Notes under the pieces: generated by a model
Told to the model about the DNA's origin: nothing
What the model saw: only the letters and a program-made list of their open reading frames with translations
Database searches by the model: none
NCBI GenBank assembly: GCA_001460835.1
Contig: CYKH01001837.1
Coordinates: forward strand, 1 to 36,004
Reading direction: 5' to 3'
Source: Bodo saltans
Taxonomy: Eukaryota > Euglenozoa > Kinetoplastea > Eubodonida > Bodonidae
Length of the DNA: 36,004 nucleotides
Made by a program: the position numbers and the translations under genes
Shown here: positions 25,484 to 32,879 of the stretch, in pieces
How the letters are laid out: the number at the start of each line of letters is the position of its first letter
Numbering within the stretch: position 1 is the first letter of the stretch

Positions 25484-26641
25484 AAAAAAAAAACGAACGG
25501 AAAGCGCTACCTCGGTGGTGCAGGTAACGACACCTTCCATATTGTTCACCTGTACAGCGAGACAGATGATCTGTACGAGATGGGCTACGCCCTTGGTCAG
25601 CTGTTTCCCAATGAGATCAACGATATGTTTGTTGCCATCGAGCCTTGGTTGGAGCAGCTGCTTGAAAAGGCCGTTCCTTGGCTACCCTCGTGGTTGGCGG
25701 ATGTTGTTATCGAGGACGGTGCCCCAGCTGCCCTCGATTTATTGTACGACGTCACCGCCCCGTACATCCCTGCCGACTACATCCGAGAGTGGGAGGGCAT
25801 GGCAGCAGGTGCTAACTGCAGTGTGCGCCAAATCCAACACGTGTCGCTCTTCCCACAAGCCTCCAAGGCAGCCTGCACCATCTTCCTGAGTGAGAAGAAC
25901 GCAACAAAAGGCGGCAGCGGGTTCCACCTCCGTGCCCTGGACTTCGATCCTACCTCCTACGTGGCTGACTTCTCCACCCTCTTTGTGTATCACTACAAGA
26001 CCAAGCCCATGTTCGCTAACTTCGCTTGGATCGCGATGACCGGATGCCTCACCTGCATGAACAACGTCCCCATCACTCTCTCTGAGAAGGCATACGGTGG
26101 TCACAGCCAGCTGATCCCCTACGGCCTCCCGTGGATGCAGATGATGCGCAGGTCCCTAGAGTACAACAACATGAACGACATTAACAACTACATCCGTGAA
26201 GTGAACAACGCCAACTCGTCCACTCCCCAGACGGTGTCGATTCATATCGGTTACACCGACCAGAAGAACCAGTCGATCATCGGCTGGGAGATTGGCTACA
26301 ACTTCTCTCAGTCCTTTGGGTGGAACGACTTCACGCCCACCCCCACCCACCCTGTGTGGCGAGACATTGTACTGTGGCCAAAGAACTCCAACCCCACCAC
26401 CACCTGCGTCAAGGACATGGTCGATGCCCAATACGGCAGCATCGATGCGGACTGGATGGCCAACTACTACTCCCCTAACGACATGACCGGCGATACGCAA
26501 GTCGTCGGATTCGACCTGAAGAACATGTCCGTGTACTACGCCAACAGCCGTAAGCGCACGTCACAAGGCCCACTGTGTGCCTACTACCGCCAGCGCACCT
26601 TCCTTGACATGAATGCTCTCTTCAACGAGCCCAGCCCTTAA
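25484..26641 (+). CDS. Acid ceramidase/NAAA-like Ntn hydrolase (5' end lost at misjoin)
   Basis: The genuine sequence begins after the A-run at about 25493; an apparent start further upstream reads the wrong frame of the duplicate fragment. Hallmarks: 'YEMGYALGQL' near the N-terminus, 'EWEGMAAGANCS', then 'AACTIFLSE' and 'GSGFHLRALDFD'. The last two mirror the 'CTSIV…HGRNLDF' pattern of acid ceramidase, NAAA and Dictyostelium Dcd-type proteins, in which the cysteine (here codon 25874-25876) becomes the N-terminal nucleophile after self-cleavage. These enzymes cut amide bonds of ceramides or N-acylethanolamines in acidic compartments. Several N-x-S/T sites suggest secretion or lysosomal location, but the signal peptide is missing with the 5' end. 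GC-rich, strongly biased codons suggest high expression. The exact substrate is unknown. Confidence 0.75.
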   Translation, partial: KKKTNGKRYLGGAGNDTFHIVHLYSETDDLYEMGYALGQLFPNEINDMFVAIEPWLEQLLEKAVPWLPSWLADVVIEDGAPAALDLLYDVTAPYIPADYIREWEGMAAGANCSVRQIQHVSLFPQASKAACTIFLSEKNATKGGSGFHLRALDFDPTSYVADFSTLFVYHYKTKPMFANFAWIAMTGCLTCMNNVPITLSEKAYGGHSQLIPYGLPWMQMMRRSLEYNNMNDINNYIREVNNANSSTPQTVSIHIGYTDQKNQSIIGWEIGYNFSQSFGWNDFTPTPTHPVWRDIVLWPKNSNPTTTCVKDMVDAQYGSIDADWMANYYSPNDMTGDTQVVGFDLKNMSVYYANSRKRTSQGPLCAYYRQRTFLDMNALFNEPSP

Positions 26642-27028
26642 GAACTCGCTATTCGTACATGAAGCGCTTATGCTTTGTAGATCGCCGCGTCGTTAATTGC
26701 AGCGCTTCCCAAAACTGCGGGGCTACAGTTCCTTTTCTGTTTGAACACACGTTGCAGATACATCAAATACAACAGACAAATGAGTCGGAAAGTGGAGAAA
26801 GAATAAAAACATTTACTGTACGAACGAACAACAGGGGGGTGATGTGCGTCGTATGTGAGCCTGTGTGTCTATCGAAAACTCATCGCCGCGTTTGAGAAGC
26901 AAGTTCAAAAAATTTTCCCGTCAACTTCATCTTCCCAGTGCTTACTTACTTACTTAACATTTCTTACACATGTCGCCTTTTCTTCCAGTTGTGCGGTCAT
27001 TACTATGTAGGAAGGGCGTACACACGGA
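26642..27028 (+). promoter_or_regulatory. Intergenic with trans-splice acceptor for the fucosyltransferase-like gene
   Basis: It contains a (CTTA)4 run (26941-26956) and a pyrimidine tract ending in AG at 26987-26988, 40 bases before the ATG at 27029. No gene seen in the rest. Confidence 0.6.
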
Positions 27029-28585
27029 ATGATATTGAAATGGAAACAACTGACGTTAGCTGCCCTGATTGCGGTAGGAGTGGTGTTGTTTCTGTCGCCC
27101 CTCGGTATCATTGAATCACCACAGAGTGTCGTCCCACCCACCGCCACTGCTTTGGACGATGACCGCCACAAGCCCTTCTTCTCGGATCTCTCAGATGCTC
27201 ACACCCACAAGTCCTCTCGCACCGCTTTGTCGTCGGTGGATGTCTGTGAGCATCTCAGGAGAACACTACGAGGAAAAACTACTGCAGAACTATCAGGACA
27301 ATTTCTTCCAGAGATGTATCGTCAGCATCGACTCATGCCTTCCCAGTCACGTCTTGTCATGACAACGTCGATGCCTTGGAAATCCGTCGGGCTTTGCAAC
27401 GTGCGGACCATGGTGCTGGACTACCTCGTCCTTGCCGCCCTTGTAGGAGCCGATGTCGTTCTGCCCAAGGTGCCTTCATTAGTGCTGCCGGGGTCCTCGC
27501 CCATCGCCCATCAACTGGAAGGGTACTTCGACGTGCAGCACCTTCGCTCCCAGTGGAAACGATTCTGCCCCTCAATGACTTTGTATCACAACCGACGGAA
27601 GGAAGGGAGTAGCGGCCCATTCCTTGAAGATCTTGAAGGGGGGAAGCATGGTGTGCTCATCATTCGGCAACCTCTCGGTGACAAGGTACGGGTGGGGTCA
27701 ACACGATCCGATCAAGATGCTGTTGCTAACAACGTTGAAAAGCGCCTTAACGAGATGGATGTAGGCATCCGTCGTTGGCTAAAAGGCGCCCCTCGCCATC
27801 TGTTGATGAAGCGTCGTGATGATGATACTGCTGGGGCAGACATACAGAAACGTAATACAACTGCTACCCAAGACATTGTAGTGGTGAACGTGAAGAAATG
27901 GCATTTGTGGGATTGGTCGATGCCGTTGGAGGATACCACGCTAGAAAACCTTCGACGTAGCATCGGAGACTCCCTCAGGTCACCGCAGTACATCACTCGT
28001 GTCGCTGAAAGAGTGGTCAACCATCTCAAGGCCCTTGGTGAACAGTATGGCAGCGGGCAGCGGTTCTGCGCAGCGCACCTTCGCAGCGAAGTCGACATGC
28101 AGCACATGGGTGATGCCGCTAACGGCACTCGGTTGACAAACCAATACCTTGACGCCGCTGTGGCAGCCGGGAAGAAACAGTGCGCAGTGTTGTACGTTGC
28201 TGCTGGGACGAGAGAGCATCTTGATCGTTTCACTGCGCTGGCCGCGCCTCTTGGCATTGTGATGATCACTCTGGGCTCCCTCAAGAAAACGACGGCGATC
28301 CTGAGTGAGACTTCTGGGTGGACGTATTCTCAGAGTGCGGTGTTAGAGTATGAAATCCTCGCAGCCGCTCACAAGTTTTTTGGTGCATCTGTCAGTAGTT
28401 TCAGCTGGAATTTAGCCATACGGCGCTACTTTGCGCAAACATCTGACGCCACGTCGCTCCGCCACATCATTCATCCTCACTTGTCAATTCCCTACGACGA
28501 TCCACTTTCTACCCTCTACTTTGGCGGCAATCAGACGGCTGATGCAAACCATGAGCACCGAGCGTTGCAAGGTATGTGGCCGTGA
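27029..28585 (+). CDS. O-fucosyltransferase-like type II membrane glycosyltransferase
   Basis: 518 aa. One N-terminal hydrophobic anchor (residues 7-27) after a short basic tail predicts a Golgi type II protein. 'GLCNVRTMVLDYLVLAALVG' followed by 'ADVVLP' (121-146) matches the donor-site opening of the GDP-fucose protein O-fucosyltransferase superfamily (PF10250). 'HLRSEVDM' (350-357) matches its 'HlRfe.Dm' motif, and 'GASVSSFSWNLAIRR' (452-466) its C-terminal nucleotide-sugar site. The family moves fucose from GDP-fucose to Ser/Thr on folded domains, or to glycans in the plant branch, which this resembles more. An insertion at about 220-280 is low-complexity and basic. The ATG is directly supported by the nearby acceptor. 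Confidence 0.75.
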   Translation: MILKWKQLTLAALIAVGVVLFLSPLGIIESPQSVVPPTATALDDDRHKPFFSDLSDAHTHKSSRTALSSVDVCEHLRRTLRGKTTAELSGQFLPEMYRQHRLMPSQSRLVMTTSMPWKSVGLCNVRTMVLDYLVLAALVGADVVLPKVPSLVLPGSSPIAHQLEGYFDVQHLRSQWKRFCPSMTLYHNRRKEGSSGPFLEDLEGGKHGVLIIRQPLGDKVRVGSTRSDQDAVANNVEKRLNEMDVGIRRWLKGAPRHLLMKRRDDDTAGADIQKRNTTATQDIVVVNVKKWHLWDWSMPLEDTTLENLRRSIGDSLRSPQYITRVAERVVNHLKALGEQYGSGQRFCAAHLRSEVDMQHMGDAANGTRLTNQYLDAAVAAGKKQCAVLYVAAGTREHLDRFTALAAPLGIVMITLGSLKKTTAILSETSGWTYSQSAVLEYEILAAAHKFFGASVSSFSWNLAIRRYFAQTSDATSLRHIIHPHLSIPYDDPLSTLYFGGNQTADANHEHRALQGMWP

Positions 28586-28720
28586 TAGCGGATGTTGTGT
28601 AAAGAATGCATCAGTATGTGTCAGAATGTGCCTTACCAGAAACGACTCCGTTCTTGTGACATCTCCAAAACAAGAAGAGGGGGAAATAATCTTTGAACCA
28701 ATACGAAAACGCCACCTACG

Positions 28721-30016
28721 ATGGCATGTCGTCTCACCAACTCTCAAGAGTCGGAAGGGAAACGTGCTCCACGCACTTATCAGCAACTGCGACACCTCAA
28801 GCAGGTCTGTCTGGACGAGTACGTTCTCATCACCGACCTTGGTGTGGGCAGTGTTGCGTCGTTAGTTCGGTTGCAGTGCCTCATCTTCCGCGGGATGTGG
28901 CCGGACACGCTGTCTGATGCAGGCCTCGCGTGTCTTGGCTGCTTGCTGCAACTCAAGCACCTTGACATTAGCAATTGGTGTAAGGATATTACCGATCGCG
29001 GCTTTGCGGGCCTCTCGTCGCTTTGCCATGTGGAACACCTTAACCTTTATGGCACTGGAATCTCCAACATCAGTATTGCACCGCTCTTCTCGTCCCTTCA
29101 TGCATTGCGTCGGCTTGACCTCAGCTTCACGAACATAACCGATGAAGGATTAAGCTGCCTCCCTTCCGCAGCTCAACTGCAGTGGCTTCGTCTCGATTGC
29201 TGCGATATCACCGATAGCGGTCTTGAGGCCGTCAGCTCGTTATTGCAGTTACAGCACTTGTCGATCCCAGCCTGCGTCAGTATCACCGACGCCGGGCTGT
29301 GCAACGCTGTGCGCTGCCTGCATCACCTGAAGTACCTTGATATCAGTGAGTGTCAAGAGATCTCCGGTGTGATCATTGATGCCTCCTCGATGATGCAGTT
29401 GCATTGTCTTTCTATATGTAGATGTGCTCGCATAACGGACCTGAGCCGCCTTTCGTCGTTGCGTTCATTGAGACACCTTCTGTTGGAGGACAACGCAACG
29501 GATGCTGCACTGAGGTCCATTAGCTGCATCACAGAACTGCAGCATTTGGACGTTGTTCAGCACGGAAAGATCACTAGTATGGGCATTGCAAGTGTTGCAT
29601 CACTCCGGCAGTTGACGAATCTACGGCTACGTGGGTGCAAGGATGTTCAAGTAGGGGACTTCGGCGCGTGCTTTGCGTCTCTGTTACTTCTCCAACATCT
29701 GGAGCTTAGCGAGTGCAACGTGAGGGACGCAGATATTGCGTCCATTGTTGTCCTGCAATTGCTTCGCCATCTTGACCTCACCAAATGCATGCTCATCACT
29801 GACGTCGGCGTCGCCTTTCTATCTCATCTCCAGCAGCTGGAACACTTGAGTCTTGCATACTGCCAAGAGATCACTGATGCCGGTCTGCCACCGCTTGCGT
29901 CATTGCCTCATCTTAAAGTTGTGAACCTGTATGCATGCCTTAAGATTCGTTGTGACGTTTGGAACCCCGGTGTCGCTGCGCTGAAGGGTGTTAAGGGCAT
30001 GAGAGTGGACCTCTGA
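28721..30016 (+). CDS. Leucine-rich repeat protein (ribonuclease-inhibitor / AMN1-FBXL type)
   Basis: 431 aa made almost entirely of about 15 LRRs of 23-25 residues, with the consensus 'L..L..L..LDLS.C..ITDAGL', from residue ~45 to the end. Cysteines at the 'LS.C' position are typical of the cysteine-containing LRR class found in FBXL proteins and AMN1. There is no F-box, signal peptide, membrane anchor or BspA-type repeat, so it is probably a soluble cytosolic adaptor. Only 135 bases separate it from the upstream gene and the pyrimidine tract there is weak, so the start is less certain; the next in-frame ATG is far downstream, inside the repeats. Confidence 0.8.
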   Translation: MACRLTNSQESEGKRAPRTYQQLRHLKQVCLDEYVLITDLGVGSVASLVRLQCLIFRGMWPDTLSDAGLACLGCLLQLKHLDISNWCKDITDRGFAGLSSLCHVEHLNLYGTGISNISIAPLFSSLHALRRLDLSFTNITDEGLSCLPSAAQLQWLRLDCCDITDSGLEAVSSLLQLQHLSIPACVSITDAGLCNAVRCLHHLKYLDISECQEISGVIIDASSMMQLHCLSICRCARITDLSRLSSLRSLRHLLLEDNATDAALRSISCITELQHLDVVQHGKITSMGIASVASLRQLTNLRLRGCKDVQVGDFGACFASLLLLQHLELSECNVRDADIASIVVLQLLRHLDLTKCMLITDVGVAFLSHLQQLEHLSLAYCQEITDAGLPPLASLPHLKVVNLYACLKIRCDVWNPGVAALKGVKGMRVDL

Positions 30017-30161
30017 ATGCATCTTATGGTGAATTTATCTTGAGCATGTTGTTGCCTTGAATGCCACCGAGTAATCAATGATGATTGACCTTCCCTGATT
30101 ATGTCTCCTCGTAAAGTAACGAGATAACAAAAGAGTATCACCACACCATACCTTTCCCAAA
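30017..30161 (+). other. Short intergenic
   Basis: Only a modest pyrimidine content (about 30090-30113) and AG at about 30117 or 30133 before the ATG at 30162. Nothing else seen. Confidence 0.4.
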
Positions 30162-32408
30162 ATGAAGGCGTATTTGGTGCTCTATAACTTGGTCAATGCT
30201 ATTGGATGGGCCTACGTGCTCTACCTCTCAGTGACGTCCTTCCTGGAGGGCAAGTCGCCCGCTGCCGCGTGGAAAGCGATTCAGCTCCCTCTGCTCGTCA
30301 CTCAGTCCCTCGCTGGTCTTGAAATTCTGCATTCATTCTTGCGCCTCGTCCCGTCGCCAATCATGTCTACGTTTATGCAGGTCTTCTCACGCTACGCGGT
30401 GATGTGGGGCTACACTTACGTCTTCGCCGAGGCGCAGGCTCACTGGTCGCTGTATCTGATGGTGACGTCGTGGTCCTTGGTCGAGGTCCCGAGGTACCTC
30501 TTCTACGCCGTGAACCTCCTTGGCTCCGTCCCGTTCCCACTCTTCTGGCTACGCTACACTCTGTTCGCCATCCTGTACCCCACCGGTATTTCTGGCGAGA
30601 TTCTGCAGATCGTCACCTCTCTCCCAGTGCTGTTGCGCACCTCTGTTCCCTGCTGGTACCTGTCCTTGTTCCTCCTGAGCCTGTACCTCCCCGGATCCCC
30701 GTTCATGTTCCTCCACATGGTCACTCAGCGAAAGAAGAGCTTCAAGGCCCGCAAGGAAAAGCAGCTCGCGGCCAGCGGCAAAGCTGCCCCCGCCCCTCCC
30801 TCATCGGGCGTTGACTTCCCCATTGACGAAAAGGGCCAGCGCAGCACCACAGTCGTGAATCAAGGTGCCTTCGTTGCCTCCATCGCTGCTGTCGATAAGG
30901 TGGCAAGCGAGGCTGCCGCCAAGGAGAAGAACTGGCGCTTTGGGTATGCCAAGCACGTCGTGAAAAATGTGGAACTTTGCTGTGCCAGCGAGGCCCAATG
31001 CATCACCATCTGCAAGGCGGGTCTTGAGTACCTGCACAGCAAGTTTGAGTTTTCCCGCCCTGAGGGACAACCAAAGCTCACCGTCATGCAGGCCATGGAT
31101 GCTATCGAAGGCACATTCTATACCTACACGATCGAAGGTGACCGTAAGCGTGACCCTAACTTTGAGTACTACGTGCCATACCAGAAGTTTGGGCGTAAGA
31201 GTGTCAAGAACCTCACGGGCAAAGAGCTGATTGCCCAGCTTGACGTCTGGGTGGCTCGAGGCACGATTGAGAAGGACGCGCGAGATGCCATCGCTAACCT
31301 TGTCAACAAGCCTGAATACCACTCCACTGCGCTCAAGGACATGTACTTTGTGCTCCTTGGCGCTATGTCTGCCATGGGTCCCCTTCGCGTTCTCCTCGAG
31401 CTTGGCGCCAACATCGTTGCGGTCGACATCAACCGTAAGCCCGTGTGGCAAGCGCTGATCAAGTTGGCCCGCAACTCCCCTGGTCGCGTGTTGATCCCCA
31501 CCTCAAAACCCAAGGATCAGATCAAGGACGACGATGATCTCGCTTCCTGCGCTGGTGCTGATCTGCTGCAACAGACGCCTCAGATCGGCCGCTGGATCGC
31601 ATCGCTCAGCCCCAAGAGCCGCCTTGTGATTGGTGGCTACGCCTACCTCGACTCCGCCCTCTTTGTTCGCCTCGCCATCGCCATGGACGCCATCATGGCC
31701 ACCGTGCTCAAAACTCGCAAAGACGCCGCTCTTGCGTTCCTCTGCTCCCCTACCGACGTGTTCGTGACGGAGAATGAATGCCGCGATGCGCAGAAGTCTG
31801 CCTTGAAGAAGATCCCCGTCTGGCAAACTCTCCTCCGTCTGATTGTCTCTAAGAAGATGCTCGTGCCCAACGCCATCAAGCAAGTTGTGTCTGGCAACGA
31901 CACGTACTCCATCGTCGATGGTCTTGCTGTTGCTCAGGGCCCCAACTACGCTCTTGCAAAGCGCCTTCAGCACTGGCGCTGCATGCTGGCCCGCTCTCAG
32001 GGCCACACGGTGTCCACCAACATTGCCCCCTCCACTGCCACCGCATCTGTCGTCCACAACCCGCAGTTTGCCGCGGCATACATCGGCATGGGGTACTTCG
32101 CACCCCTTGAGATTGTCTACCAAGACCTCTCCAACGCGACCATGACCGCCCTGCTCCTGAATGACGTCGTGAACCCTGCAGCTGCCGCCAACCCCAAGAA
32201 CAACATCGGCAACCAAATTCGTCTTTTCTCCAAGACGTCTCTCCATTTCGGCATTTGGCGCATGGCCTTCAAGTGCGGCTCCATCGGTGAGGTCTCCGCG
32301 TTGATTGGTTACGGCAGCATCTACAAGCGTGCCCTGCTTTTAGTGGGCGCTGGATTCGGCGCTTTCGTGGCATTCACAGCACAGAACGGTGCACCACACA
32401 CTTTTTGA
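30162..32408 (+). CDS. 3-hydroxyacyl-CoA dehydratase (HACD/Phs1) fused to a Rossmann-like domain
   Basis: 748 aa. Residues 1-188 are a complete HACD/PTPLA domain with about six TM helices. 'WSLVEVPRYLFYA' (104-116) and 'RYTLFAILYPTGISGE' (131-146) are its signatures; Y139 and E146 match the catalytic pair Y149/E156 of yeast Phs1, which dehydrates 3-hydroxyacyl-CoA in ER very-long-chain fatty acid elongation. A basic linker (190-210) leads to a ~530-residue second part. There, 'FVLLGAMSAMGPLRVLLELG' followed by 'ANIVAVDI' looks like a Gly-rich dinucleotide-binding strand-turn-helix, suggesting a reductase-like fold, and a last hydrophobic helix lies near the C-terminus. A natural partner activity would be the ketoacyl- or enoyl-reduction step, but that is inference. 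Strong codon bias suggests high expression. Confidence 0.85.
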   Translation: MKAYLVLYNLVNAIGWAYVLYLSVTSFLEGKSPAAAWKAIQLPLLVTQSLAGLEILHSFLRLVPSPIMSTFMQVFSRYAVMWGYTYVFAEAQAHWSLYLMVTSWSLVEVPRYLFYAVNLLGSVPFPLFWLRYTLFAILYPTGISGEILQIVTSLPVLLRTSVPCWYLSLFLLSLYLPGSPFMFLHMVTQRKKSFKARKEKQLAASGKAAPAPPSSGVDFPIDEKGQRSTTVVNQGAFVASIAAVDKVASEAAAKEKNWRFGYAKHVVKNVELCCASEAQCITICKAGLEYLHSKFEFSRPEGQPKLTVMQAMDAIEGTFYTYTIEGDRKRDPNFEYYVPYQKFGRKSVKNLTGKELIAQLDVWVARGTIEKDARDAIANLVNKPEYHSTALKDMYFVLLGAMSAMGPLRVLLELGANIVAVDINRKPVWQALIKLARNSPGRVLIPTSKPKDQIKDDDDLASCAGADLLQQTPQIGRWIASLSPKSRLVIGGYAYLDSALFVRLAIAMDAIMATVLKTRKDAALAFLCSPTDVFVTENECRDAQKSALKKIPVWQTLLRLIVSKKMLVPNAIKQVVSGNDTYSIVDGLAVAQGPNYALAKRLQHWRCMLARSQGHTVSTNIAPSTATASVVHNPQFAAAYIGMGYFAPLEIVYQDLSNATMTALLLNDVVNPAAAANPKNNIGNQIRLFSKTSLHFGIWRMAFKCGSIGEVSALIGYGSIYKRALLLVGAGFGAFVAFTAQNGAPHTF

Positions 32409-32879
32409 ACAAACACGAGGCTTTCTATTAACGCACAACTGCACTCCCTCTTTACACACAACGTCGTGTCCCTTTGGTGGCCGTTATTATTATCGGAAGA
32501 AATGAAACTGCTGAAGTACAACCGCATGCAACGATGATTTTGCGGTAAGAAACTCAAGGAGTTTTTCTCACAATATTCTTTGACTCCCTCCAAGCATTAA
32601 GAGATTACTACAGTAGACGCACACATACACACCAACAAGAAGAAATAAAGTAATACACACTTTTTTTTTTTTTGTATCGTTGCCGACACCACCTCGCAGT
32701 TGCTTGCGAACAACAATAGCCTTCTCAGCAACAGCCATCAGTCTCCTACTACCGGTATCAAGCACGGCCAGATTGAGCTGAAAGCCTACGATGATACGAC
32801 GATCCTCGACGACCTGGAGTTCATATGGAGTGAAATTACGATTCTCCTCTCAGATGGAGATGACGATGGCGCTGGGCGC
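32409..32879 (+). promoter_or_regulatory. Intergenic and uncertain 5' region of the channel gene
   Basis: A poly-T tract (32661-32673) is followed by AG at 32698-32699. The channel's frame is open and coding-like from there ('IELKAYDDTTILDDLEFIWSE'), yet has no in-frame ATG until 32880. Several out-of-frame ATGs lie between. Confidence 0.5.

Noticed and set aside
25397-25492. Apparent N-terminus of the amidase gene
   Set aside because: It is the wrong frame of a duplicated internal fragment joined at an A-run, so it is not a real protein start.
28721-30016. LRR gene considered as a BspA-like surface protein or an F-box protein
   Set aside because: No signal peptide, membrane anchor or F-box is visible and the repeats are of the ITDAGL cysteine-containing type.
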